Origin: Pseudoscleropodium purum
Taxonomy: Eukaryota; Streptophyta; Bryopsida; Hypnales; Brachytheciaceae
Reading direction: 5' to 3'
Assembly (NCBI GenBank): GCA_963969395.1
Contig: OZ017802.1
Coordinates: 1,366,501-1,430,500, forward strand
Length of the DNA stretch: 64,000 nucleotides
Positions 38,408-50,152 of this stretch are shown piece by piece (the stretch's first letter is position 1; each line of letters starts with the position of its first letter). A program made the translations under genes and the position numbers. The notes beneath the pieces were generated by a model, which was not told the origin of the DNA, did not search any database, and saw only the letters and a program-made list of their open reading frames with translations.

Positions 38408-40717
38408 TGGGAGGGGAGCCTTCCCATTCAAGAATGTTGGATCGTATCAAGTATTGCGCAAGTTATTGACACGGCCTCCACGTACAGCCAATACTAATGA
38501 ACTGCCTTTGAAGAGCGTGCACGTCTGCGTCTTGGAATTTTCTTACATTGCATATCCGGTTTGAGGGACATGGTACACCCTATGATCGTGAAGGGGGCAT
38601 CAAGCTTATGATGATTGAATTTCAATCATACTCTACTCCATTGCTACCGTAGCCAGCATCTGAAATCTCAAATGTCTCTAAATTCCAATCTAAGCATTGG
38701 ATTGATCGCAAAGGGGAGTCCCTTGACTTCAAATTTACTCCTCGCCAAGTACATACTTAACACCTAGGAACTTCAACCACATGAAATCTCTCACATGGAT
38801 GGACTTTACTGACTGCACTTGCCCTTTAATTATTGAAAAATCAATTGCAATGGCAAATAATCAAGTCTGTAACAAAAGAGCTACTCCCTCCGTGGCTCCA
38901 TCCCCATATGACCTTTTGGTTGGACAAAACGTTTGGGATTTTTTTTTTGCTGAAAATAATGTTATTTCAAGCGATTTTGAGTTGTGATGAGGAGAGGAGA
39001 GTTTGGTGCACTCCTATTGTTCTGAAATTTTGAGTTTTGGAGCCCTTTTCAAAATGTAGTATCAAACTTAATGCAATAATGTGAGGGGGAATTGGAACAT
39101 CATTTTGGGACGAAGGAAGTATATGCTAATAAGTTAACAAGGTTTAAAAATTGCTTGAATAAGGTTTTGAGCATGGTTCCTATTATCAAATAATAATTTT
39201 TTGTTGTTGGATCAAGTTGGTAGTTACAAAAGGGATTCTGTATTCTCTAGCTTAGAATGTATTTTTTGGATCATGTAAGATTAAACTATGGATTTTCAAA
39301 GTACTAAAAATTGATGTATTTGAAATTTATCCTAGGGTCTCATGTATGGAGAATATACATTTTAGATGAGAATCTAGATGAGATTTTATTGCAAAACATA
39401 TCACAATTGGATACACTTTCTTTATCATATGATCATAAATGACACCTATTGTTCTTTAGTTGAAAGTCGAACTTTTCATCTTGCAAAATTGAATTTTCAC
39501 TTTTTTTTCATAGTGGATCTTGGAATATCAAGTTACATCATGGGGGAATTTTTTTGTCAAAAATATGTAATTCCATGATTGTCTATTCCAAGCTCAAAAA
39601 AATCCAACATTGTATAAAACTTGACAATTATGTCCAAAATCAACATTGTCTAAAACTCAACAATTATGTGTGGACCAAAAGCATTAAAGAAATCTAGATG
39701 TTGATTACACATGATGTATACTATCAAAACATGGACATCTATGAAAAAAAAGCTTTTTTTATACACCGAAGGACAAAACTTTGAAAATTCATAACTTATT
39801 CACATATGGTATTCAAATAATGCATACTAAAGTATTTTGGAAATTGCTTTTAGTTGCCAATAAGATCCAATAGTTGTTTTTTATATTGAATAATAGTAAT
39901 TATAATCAATTGTTATTAGTGACAATTACAGATGTGCATACCTTAACTTTGAAAAGATGGGACTCATCTCTAAGCTTATCTTATATGTCATCCATCAACC
40001 ACTTTTTGGCTTTAGTGTCTTTTTAAGATAAACCCTTGACAACCCTCGTGACCTTTATTTGGTCATAGAAGTTTAGAAATCACAATAACAACATATCTAT
40101 TTGGAATTGGGATGTGAAGTATGAAGTTCAATTTTGCACAATTTAGGTAGTTAACATGCACAAATCATTATTATAGTTTGGATATACAAAACTCTTGGGA
40201 TATATGATTGTAGAGAGGAGTTTGCCCCATGTACATACATTGTCATGGAAAAGAAAATGAAAAAGAAATAAGAACTAGTTGACTTTCAAGGGATAAAGGA
40301 TAGAGCAAAGATATGCGATTGGTTTTCATCACAAAAGATGATTACAAAAGGAAACCAAGCCATAAACACTTGCATCAATACAACTTCTAATACAATCTTA
40401 GTATTTGAAAGAATTTTTTTTTTATGAATTCTTTTTGTTTTTGACATCATTGAATATCTCCATGTTTTTGTTTTTTCATATCTCCATGTTATTGGTTTTT
40501 GATGATATTGAACATAAACTTTTTCTAAGAAGATATTCTCCATATATTTCTTTGCAAAGCTTTATATACATCCACAAACTCCAAAAATCACTAACAATTT
40601 TGTAGGACATTAAAACAAGTGTATAATGAGTCATTTTTGAGCTACTGGGTCTATACGTAGTTGAATCAATTTGCTTTAATTATTAAATTTTTCCCTCTCG
40701 TGTAGTGTTCATTGAAT

Positions 40718-40751
<34 letters not shown>

Positions 40752-41315
40752 CTCTCATTTCCTCCATTTGAAATACACATTGTACAAAGAATATAATCTT
40801 CAATATGCACCATCCAATAATTATGAAAATTTTCCAACAAATGCTTCTTCAAGATACATATAATTCTATATGATGAAATAATTATGCTATCTGATATACA
40901 TACAAAAATATATGTATTTCAAATTCTAGGGCTGAGAATTTGGTCACTTCTCCATACATTACTCTAAATTGTAAAGAATTATTAAAAGTGGGGCCCCCTC
41001 CCAAATGCCACTTTTTGCTACTATGCCTAGTTACCATTGTTTAGCTCATCAAATTTAAATATTTTCTTGTTGACAAGTGAAAGGAGGTTCAAACACACCA
41101 AAGAATGCAACATTTGGATACCACTTGCAAAATTGGGTAGATATTCTAAAATAATTTCTTCCACATACCTACATTTAGAAATGTACACAAAGTAATGATG
41201 GTGCTTTTAGGCAGGGGGTATTTTTTAGGTGTACCCACCTTAATTGATATCAAAGGTTTTGAACAACTATAGAACCATGTATTGTGGCAATGAAATTTGT
41301 AGCATGTAAGTGAAC
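38408..41315. other. AT-rich repeat-derived DNA
   Basis: No gene is recognised. It includes a TA dinucleotide tract at 40721-40750 and a block at about 41020-41165 related to the tandem duplication at 49841-50152. Open frames are short and without known motifs. Confidence 0.5.
40721..40750. repeat. (TA)n microsatellite
   Basis: Fifteen consecutive TA dinucleotides. Confidence 0.95.
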
Positions 41316-41319
41316 TTAA

Positions 41320-41562
41320 CTCATAAATAACATGGTAGATGTTTTGTGTTTGATGAATGACAAAGGATCCTTTTGTGTTGGATAAAAGTACAACCATTCA
41401 TCCTTAGAATTTTATTGTAAAAAGGAAAGTCTTCTACAATGGTTTGACTTCTAATTAATGCTATTGTATTTTTTTAAGCCAACGATTTCCACCATCATAA
41501 ATCCATCCTTCTAAGAATTAGGTTTGCTTACCTTCTAATTTTCACCTTTCCTTTAAAATAAA
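41320..41562 (+). mobile_element. Short TTAA MITE, copy c
   Basis: The left end is TTAA (41316-41319) then CTCATAAATAACATGG. The interior repeats GACAAAGGATCCTTTTGTG, TCTTCTACAATGGTTTGACT and AAGCCAACGATT. The right end (CCTTTCCTTTAAAAT) is decayed, and the right TTAA is lost. Confidence 0.7.
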
Positions 41563-41994
41563 CCAACAAAAACAAAGTTGGTTTGGATAAGTTAAGTGTC
41601 CATGAAGTTTGTACCCACTTGAAACTGACCAAAGTTACGTTAAAGTTAACTTAACCCTTTCCTAAACTAAGTTAATAATTCTTCAGTTCAGTTCGTGTAT
41701 TTGTACAGTAGCTGTCAATTTGCTAAACATCTTTAAGTTAAGTTAAGTTCTTGACTAATTACGCAATAGAAATATTAAATCCGATCTGTCGCCAGCCGCC
41801 ACTTCAGAGAATCAAATTCTTGTTTGCTCAGAATGGGATTGATTTGTTCAGTGGAACTGCAGATTCCCCTCACTTGATGAATTGGCAGGGAACATCATTC
41901 ACCAATTGCCTACTTTTTACTTTTTTAAAGAATGGTGACCATTAAAATTTTTTAAAAAGGAACAACAACCGCCTAAGGCGGAACCAATTGCCTA

Positions 41995-42033
41995 TTTTAT
42001 TTTTTTGACACAAATGAAACGAGATTTCATTGC
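41995..42033 (-). mobile_element. Severely 5'-truncated poly(A) retro-insertion, second copy
   Basis: A 39-bp insert reads on the minus strand as GCAATGAAATCTCG, then TTTCATTTGTGTC and an A-rich tail. It is bounded by perfect 12-bp repeats ACCAATTGCCTA (41983-41994 and 42034-42045). A third copy of that 12-mer at 41902-41913 suggests an earlier insertion (41914-41982) at the same site. Confidence 0.8.
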
Positions 42034-43240
42034 ACCAATTGCCTACTTTGGACCACCACTTGTTGAACCCTTAGGAGGTCCTTCTGGTCCCTCCATATAA
42101 TCCGTATTTAGCCTTATAAGGGCCACTTCATACTATGGCGTGAAGGTCAAGAGATTGGGGGTTTCCACCAATCAAATTTATGAAGACCAAAAATTTAGCC
42201 TAAAGGTTGTTGCCATTCAAATTGCATACATGGCAGAAAAATGTCCACATGGCGATGGATTCTCAAAGTGAGTTTAGGTCATTCAAGAATGGAAGGCCAA
42301 ACTTTGATTGAGAATCCATTGAATTAAAAATAAATAAATAAAATGAAAAACTAACAAGATCTTGGCCATAAGATTATAAAGACTTTTTTTGCAAGGTAGA
42401 AAGTAGATTGCATCTTCTTCTTTTCTCTCTCTTATTTTGTACTTCCTTTACACTCTTGTCTTTTTGTTACTTTTTGTTGTTTTTTAGCTGTCACATTTTT
42501 GTGTCAAGAAAAGCCTTTGATGGGAATAAAAAATTTGTTGACTTCAATTCCTTATGAATCATTTCAACCTTTCTCAATTCAAATTAGAGAGAGAGAGTCA
42601 AGAGACAAATGTTGAAGGGGTAGAAAAGAAGGTTGTTAAGGGAGGAGATTGTGAGATTGTGGGATCTTCTCCAAAAGAGAGTTAATCCTAAGTAAAAGGC
42701 TATTCGGAAGGAAAAAATTACTCCCATGAGAAAGGCATCAACCAAAGGAGATATGGGAGGACTTGGAGGTGCTTCAATTGATTACATTGAAGGGGGAGAT
42801 GGAGCCTTAATTTGTTAGAAACAACAAAAAACAAGGTATGAATTTTCTACCCTAATTTAGTTATTTTCACAAAAATTTGGGTTGAGGATTGGTGTCAATT
42901 AGGGTCCTAAAGGCCTTTACCTTTGTTGTGTGCCCATGCTCAACCTCGACGGACCCCTTTCTTCCATTGCATCTGCAAATCTGAAGTCACCTATGAGGTT
43001 TGAGCCCTAGTTTCCATCATCACAATGGTGAGACTTTGCATAACATTACTAGAAATATCTACATTTTCCTCAATAAAATCTACTTGATGTGTTTGTTGAG
43101 GTAAACACAAAATCTAGGTTGAAAAATGCAAAAAAACTTAGATTTTGTGTTTGCCTTAACAAATGCACCAAGTAGATTTTATTGACTCAAATGCAAATTT
43201 CTTCTAATGTACGGACAAACCATCCATATACTTCTATTTG

Positions 43241-43844
43241 ATGACCAATGTCACTTCTTTTTCTCATTTAAATCCTACATGGTCCTTGTTTGACAATGAA
43301 AGTATGTACTGTAATTGTTCTTCCAATGATGTTTTTGACTCCTTCGTCATATTCTTTTGACTCTTTTGCTTGTAGTAAATTAGTATTTTGGGTGAAACTT
43401 CATGCAAGAATGGTTGTTATACTTCCAAAATTCAATCGCACTATTATGGCATGTCGTAAGAAATTCAAAGACATTTTGGGTGTGTGCAAAGAAGATAAAA
43501 TGGACAATGGTATTTCCCGGAATAATCGGTAAGAGAGGAAATTTTATGATGTTCTAGATGAGTGGTATCACCAAGTTGGGCAGATTATGAAACATGTTTA
43601 AGCTACAACCACAGATAATGTACAAAGCCAAACCAATTCAATCCCGGATGTAGAGGGTGGACCAACTCTAACAACCATTTCCACACCAACAACAAAAGGT
43701 AAACAAAATTTTCACAATAGAACCATTGACATCTTTGAGAAAATGGCAAAAACTAATACAAGTTTGATGAAAAACTTTAAGAGAACAAATGAGCTTTTAG
43801 AAAAGGTAGACTATCAATTTGATTGTTTGATCAACATGCTCTAG
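43241..43844 (+). pseudogene. Myb/SANT-like ORF of the Harbinger element (broken)
   Basis: The translation runs MTNVTSFSHLNPTWSLFD until a TGA (43358-43360), then in another frame gives NRTIMACRKKFKDILGVCK, then after an in-frame TAA gives ERKFYDVLDEWYHQVGQIMKH, and finally a helical tail with FEKMAKTNTSLMKNF ending at TAG 43844. The Trp/Phe-spaced helices and CRKKF segment fit the trihelix/Myb-SANT-like accessory protein that Harbinger elements use for DNA binding and transposase import. At least two in-frame stops and one frame change make it non-functional. Confidence 0.65.
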
Positions 43845-44038
43845 AGTATGCTATTCTTCATCTTGGCTAGAATCATCATCGTCATAATTATAGTTTTCAA
43901 ATTCAATGTTTTATTTTATGGCCAAATGACTTTTGTAAAAACTTTGGCTGGTAATAGATGAACTCAAAACAAATCTGGCAACATATTCTTAATTTTTTTC
44001 TCTATCTTTTTTCTTTGAATTCATAACTCTCTTCATAC

Positions 44039-46060
44039 TCAATTTTCTCTTCTTCTCTCAATTCTATGAATGGTGTTTTTTCGCCATAAGGTTGTTTTTT
44101 GAGTTGCCTTATTTCTTTCAATGATGATTCTAAAGAGTGAAATATATCCATTTCTTGCAATTTTCCAAATGTCATATTGACTTCTTTTTACAACTCTTTT
44201 GTTTACTTCTTTAGCCCAATCCATAGAAAATTCATCATTCTCTAAAATGCATAGATTGTAAGGACATAGAGATGTTATAACAATGTCATGTACATTTTGG
44301 ATTGGCATGTTAATTTTTTCAACAACATGTGCCATCTACCTTTTTAGAACTCTAAATGCTCTTTTTATTGCTATGCGAGCGCTTGAGTGGATAAAATTCC
44401 AACGTGCTTTACTTCTAGGCAATTCTTTTCTTTCTCCCTTGAATGGTGAGTAAAACCAAAGCCTCGTAGCATTATGTAGCATCACCAATGAATTTGTACG
44501 ATAAAAATGCACATCTTATAGTCTTCTTTCCAAATTACGATTTCTAAAATAAAGACCAATCATAAATCTATCGAGCCTATTCAAAATCATAGTCCAAAAA
44601 TTTGCAATTAACATCTAAAAATCCTGTAGTAAACATGAATAATATCCCTTTTGGATATAATATGATACAAAATCATGAAATGGTACTATAGTGGGAATGT
44701 GGCTACCATCTATTGCCCCTAGAACAAGCAAAATGTCATATTGTGCTTCAAAATCATTTGCTATTTCTTTTATTCAATTAAGAGTTTGTTTTTTAACCCT
44801 TAAAGGACCAAACTGCGCTTTTTGACAACATAGCAATTTGGAGTAGCTCATTGTGAATGAAATTTCTTTTTTTTTTCTTTGAAATTTTCACACAACATGT
44901 GCTCAAGGAGTAGTGTTAGGCCAACAATTTTCATAACTTTTGACTACATTGTTAATAAATTATTGCATGATATGTAATTTTCAATGTTTGGTGGACAACC
45001 CAAAAACTCTTGATAAATAACTTTTTTTTTAAATAAAAATTTGAAATTGATTTTTTAGATTTATATATATGTGGAAAGCTTTGAATCATTCCAATTTGAT
45101 TTATGATATGAAAGTTATGAGGTGTTCTAGTTTGCAGGTAGTTATGGATTTCCTACTTGAAAATAAACTTTAGAATCCTTTATATAACTCAATTTTTAGT
45201 ATCTTTTGAAAAAAAAAAGAGAATATGATGTAGATTGTCTATTACTGCATTAAAATTGTTGGAGGTGGAATTTTTCAATTTCACAATTAAAATTTTAACA
45301 ATTTAGTGTTTTGAATCATTCTCTATTTCTTGTGACTTACTATTTTTTTTCCTATATGGTTCGCAATTCCAAATGTTCTAAAAAATTTCAAGCATGTAGA
45401 TAATTTGCCTAGATGAATGAATCCAAAGATTAACCACCATTTTGGACATTTTTTCATACAAATGTGGCCTTGTGAAGTTTAACTAACCACTTTTTTGCGG
45501 GGCCAAAAAAAGGATTTTTATCAATTCAAACACTAATATCTTGCAATCTACACAGTGGAAATTTTTGAAATTTTTTCCACATCTTCTTAAACAAAGATTA
45601 CTACAAGATCCTATAGTTATATGTGTCCAAAAATATTTTTTTCCTAAAATTTGGTACTTGTATTAGAAATGGCAATTTTGGAGTGGTTTTGTGAAAACAT
45701 AGTTTCTAGTCTTTAAGGGTTAAAAACCAATGGTCTCAAATGAATTCTAATAGCTTAGCAACATTGCCTCACAATGATAGAAGTTGTACTCAATCCTACC
45801 TTAAAATAAATCACCAACCATTTGCAATGAATTACCTATTGTTAATCAAGAAAGTGTTATTGTAATCCTCCACTCTACACTATTACTTTCTTTGAGATGT
45901 GTATCCTTCTTCTTCAAAGCATGCCCTAAAATATTACACAAATATTGAACATAGATGGATTCACCCTCATTTTCTTCTCAAAATCATTAATTGAAAATGC
46001 CCCTATAAGTGTATGTTCCCAAAACCTCAAAATCTCTTAAATTGCCAACATTTCCTCTAA
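44039..46060 (-). pseudogene. Harbinger DDE transposase (DDE_Tnp_4), broken and interrupted
   Basis: Minus-strand blocks in order: HALKKKDTHLKESNSVEWR (about 45910), a segment with LQMVGDLF and STTSIIVRQCC, AIRIHLRPLVF, then (after the nested element 44797-45719) KKQTL and DFEAQYDILLVLGAIDGSH, then SYYIQKGYYSCLLQ, CKFWTM, FYSPFKGERKELPRSKARWN and RIAIKRAFRVLKR. The order matches HARBI1-type transposases. The first catalytic Asp is in AIDGSH; the usual second Asp region is scrambled; the last catalytic Glu of the usual IERAF motif reads Lys. Several in-frame stops are present. It is a dead transposase that would have cut at 3-bp TWA targets. Confidence 0.85.
44797..45719 (+). mobile_element. 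Long TTAA element, copy 3, nested in Harbinger transposase
   Basis: A 923-bp non-coding element with TTAA on both sides (44793-44796 and 45720-45723). The termini are CCCTTAAAGGACC and, reverse-complemented from the right, CCCTTAAAGACTAG. Removing the element plus one TTAA rejoins the transposase frame as PLVF-KKQTL, which proves the element limits and the 4-bp duplication. It is the best-defined copy of the family. Confidence 0.9.
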
Positions 46061-46454
46061 GAATTCACCCTCTGTCCTTGGACAATAAAAGCTGCCATCA
46101 TCATCATTTGGGCATTTTGTTCAATGCCCAAATGCCTACAATGACATACATTATGACCATAAAATCCAAAAGTTAAACAAAAATGCATTTCTAGAATTTA
46201 TGGAGAAGGTGAATGGAAAATTTTAGAAATTGGATGGATTATTCATGCAAAGAGAGATGGATTCAAGTTAAACAAATGGTATGGATTTGAACGTTGGGCT
46301 TGGCCTTTGGAGTCTTTACATTGTAGCTAGCCAAAAGCTCTAATTCCTATTATTTATTGCCTACTAAAGGCTCATCTCTTTGAACTCTCACCAAAGCTTG
46401 GGCCCCTCACTCCAACAGCCTTTCAACTTGAATGACCATAGTGTGAAATGGTCT

Positions 46455-49400
46455 GTAGAAAGGAAAAAGCTATTAAGGCCACAAGCCCATGGCAATTCTC
46501 CTAGTGGAGGTTCTTTTTAGGAGGAAAGTCAAGTAAGACTATTGTTGAAACAACTAAGGTCACATGAAGGTGAAAAAGACTTGTATAGATAATCGAAATT
46601 ATAAATGGTATCTAAAAACTAAGCATTTGATATCCAACAATGCAATACAATACAACTTTTGAATTCACTATTTAATTCACATCTTCCAAATTCATACATT
46701 TCATACTTCAAATCTTCATACTAATAGCATTCATCTTCAATTTAACAATCAATTACTTTGAGCTTCAAGATTAAGTGTCTACCTGAGTAACTCACACTAC
46801 AATGATCACACACATATCACATCTAAATGTATACCTACCTAGTGGCACAACAACAAAGAAATGTAAATAGACAATTTCTTTAAGCTATTTTCTTACAATT
46901 GATTTTACATTGAAAGATATAATTATTACAACTTGAGTCACATAATTTCCTATTGAACTTGAAGTTCATATTATGTGCTAATTGTAAATCAAGAAAAAAG
47001 ACTGTTTATCTTTCTAGGACAATTTATCACACACCCTAAAATCTCTAAAACTTACTACTAGTACTTTACATCTAAGCCATTTTCTATCCTAATAAGTTTT
47101 TTTTTTATAAGTCTAATTGTCATTCACTACCTTTTTCATATTCAACAAGCTATAAGACTTGTATTGATTTCCTATTTACACTTAAAAGAGGAACTAAGTC
47201 CAAAAATAATATGTCTTATTACATGGCCTGCCTAACTTTTCAATTGTGGTTTAATGTATGAATTGTGACACATTGTTATTTATGTACTATTATGATCATT
47301 AATTTATTTTATACTAAAAAATATTTGGCCAATGTTTTTTGATCAAATACCACCAAATTCATAATATACTACACAATCACAAAGAGGCTTTCAAATTGTT
47401 CAAGGATTAATATAACATATAGTATATTATTGAAAATGAACGAGATGCTTGAAGCCAAATATATTCTCATTTTTAAGGCTACCCAACAATTCTAGACATT
47501 TCAAACTAATTTATGGAATCAATAAAATGATGAAAATGATATTTTAGAATTTCTACTATGTAAACTAGTTGTTGATTTGAATTTTATTTTATTCGCTTTG
47601 TCCAATAGATAGAGACTACGACATCAACCTTGGTTTCAACATATAAGTGTCCAAACTCTATCTGCAATTGCATTTACACTACACAATGTAGTGAGGGGTT
47701 TGTTTGGAGTGGGGATGTTGTGTCCAATTTTTTGTTTCCTTTTTTAAGAAATGCCAAAGTGGTGATATAAAATGTTATAGTGGTGATCTAAATTTCAACA
47801 TTCATCCACATATTGGATAGAAAATATCACATTAGCACATAGCACATATCCATGATTTCTATTTTCATCCAAGATTTTTTTTAATTTGAAATTTTTCTAG
47901 TGAAATTTTTTATGGTTTGTTGTCATTTTTTAGCCAAATTATTTTTTTCTACTGCAACCTAACACTAAAAAGAAAAAAGAAAAATTCTTGGTGGAGTCTA
48001 ACGGGTCAATGAATTAACCTACTAGAGATCCTCATGGTCACACCATTCTTATTTATTGTACATTCATATGATTAATTGAATAGCCTAATAGATCTATAAA
48101 GTGTATCACAAAAATGGGTAATATTTTTCATTACCATGGTTGGTAGCCAAAGTTGACCAAAAAATTTCTAAAATTAGATGATATGACTTTCTTGATCCTA
48201 ATCATAGGATATGGTAGATCATAAGTTCATTACATAGCTTGTAGTTTAAGGTAGACATGTACATTATTCACCCTAAATCCAATTTATCCTTAAAATGGTA
48301 TATATATTTAGGTAAAGATGCAATTGGGTTATAGGCCCGCAATAGGTATGCCTATTTTATATAAAGAGCTAACATGTTGTGAAGATTGAGCGCTTGAAAG
48401 GGCTATATTCTTTATGAATGGGAGTAATTTATTATTTTTTGCAATAGAATTGTACTATTTGCACATGTGACACTAATTTTCAACACATTTTAATTAGTGC
48501 AACTGAAAGCATTTAGTAGATGAAATGAACTTCTACAAAATAAATTTTCTGTTTTGCAAATTTTTAACCTCTTAGGGGGCATCAGTTGTTAATACAATAT
48601 TTGACAAAATTGTAATCTCTTTAGTAATTTAATTGTATAAAATAAATCTCTGATCTTTTTTAATGATCCACTGACCCGAATATTTAATCCTCTCTAATAA
48701 GACAAATGAGCATTCTTAAAAAAAATTACTTTCGAGTCTCTAACCTTGAAGGATGAATGAACTTATATTGGTACTCTCACACATGCTCAAAACTGGTCAT
48801 GCAGATATTGTCCAAATATATGTCATTGTCATTGTGTGTAAGGCATGACAAATCCAAATGATATATATTGAAAATGCGCAATTTCAAAGTGTCATTATAT
48901 AGAATTGAGGAAAGAAATCATGGTTGCCATAGGACATGGCTCGTTTGGATTTGTTTTTTAAAGTATTATTTTGAGGAATGAAAATTGTCCATGTGTTAAA
49001 AAAAGTATTATTTTGGGATAAGAAAAAATGTAGAACTTACATTGGATCCTCCCATATTTGCTTTCTGCCTGATGCAAAGACAATTGTCTTCAGAGCATCT
49101 CAAATCAAAACTAAATGCCAGAGTTGGATTTAAAAAAATTGTAATAGATAGAAGAAAATCTAATGGAATATTCACAAAATCAACATTTTTTAAATTTCTT
49201 TTGATTTCTTTTTTATCCAATAAGTGAGTGGCATCTGCTACAATAAAAACAACTATGAGTTGGTGTCCGCACAAGATCAAGCTAGTATTAAACAAGAATA
49301 GTGTAACCACAAGACTCTGTATTAGGTAAACGATAATATTCATTTATTGATCCGTCAAACCCCACATCCACACTCCAACCAAACCCTAACTATGTTGTAA

Positions 49401-49840
49401 AGTGTGAATTTGGATTTGGAAACTAGATTCAAAAATCAAAGTTGATGCCATAATCTATGTCCAAAAGACAAAGACAAAAAAAATGTATTTCACTTATCAT
49501 AATGCATTTTAATGTGAACACACAATTTGGGACAATGAGTTTTGATTTGGACCTCTCTCTAAAAATATTTATAGGATAGTATGAGTCTATGAGTTATTCA
49601 TGTTGTTTCCAAGAATTCTATGGGCCATGTCCATTGAATTTACAACCTCCAAATGGTTGGAGTTCTTTCTTTTTTGTAGACACTAATGAAAACTGCACCA
49701 TAGATAACCAATGGAGTTCACCACTACTTAATGGACCTTAACAAACTTAGCAGTAATTTGAGATGGGTTTTTCCACTATTGTGAAGTTCATATATGTAAA
49801 GTGGGCACCCCCAAAACTAACACTTTGGGGTATTGTCTCT
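46455..49840. other. AT-rich repeat-derived DNA
   Basis: No gene is recognised. The segment at 47740-47960 is the inverted partner of 4080-4340. An open frame at 49008-49343 on the minus strand has hydrophobic stretches but no known domain and is probably chance. Confidence 0.5.
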
Positions 49841-50152
49841 AGTTATAGTTATTAGACTAGTCAAATTTTCATTGATTTTCTTGTTGGAAAGCAAAAGGAG
49901 GTTCCAACACACAAAAACATAACATTCGGGATACCGTTAGCAAAAGTTATGAAAGATCAATGTTTTTTTGGTAGAAGTTCAAAAATTGTACTTGGTTACA
50001 ATTATTAGACTAGTCAAATTTTCATTAATTTTCTTGTTGGCAAGCAAAAAGAGGTTCCAATACACAAATCAAAACACATGACATTTGGAATATTGTCAAC
50101 AAAAGTTACGAAGGATCAACGTTTTTTGGGTAGAAGTTTGAAAATTGTTTCT
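49841..50152. repeat. Two-copy tandem duplication, about 150-bp unit
   Basis: Units at about 49841-49990 and 49991-50152 share ATTATTAGACTAGTCAAATT, TTTTCTTGTTGG, GAGGTTCCAA, the CAAAAGTTA motif and TTTGGTAGAAGTT / TTGGGTAGAAGTT. A single related block lies at 41020-41165, so a dispersed element was duplicated locally. Confidence 0.85.

Larger units (their letters stand above)
42120..46454. mobile_element. Decayed PIF/Harbinger DNA transposon
   Basis: The left terminus reads GGGCCACTTCATACTATGG after a TAA (42117-42119), and the right terminus reads CCATAGTGTGAAATGGTC, its imperfect reverse complement. The element carries the two genes typical of the superfamily, a Myb/SANT-like ORF on the plus strand and a DDE transposase on the minus strand, in convergent order. 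Its left terminus also matches the end of the MITE at 58759-59102. Both ORFs are broken and a long TTAA element is nested inside. The right-hand target duplication is not preserved. Confidence 0.8.

Noticed and set aside
44797..45719. Parsing the TTAA elements as TA-target (Tc1/mariner, Stowaway) or 3-bp-target (Harbinger) MITEs
   Set aside because: A 3-bp reading is asymmetric at the two ends, and a TA reading would need the element to start with ACCC and end with GGGT in every copy; TTAA with CCC/GGG is the simplest symmetric fit, though TA cannot be fully excluded from one window.
49008..49343. 111-codon minus-strand open frame with hydrophobic segments
   Set aside because: No family resemblance, no splice context, and the composition is that expected from AT-rich DNA.
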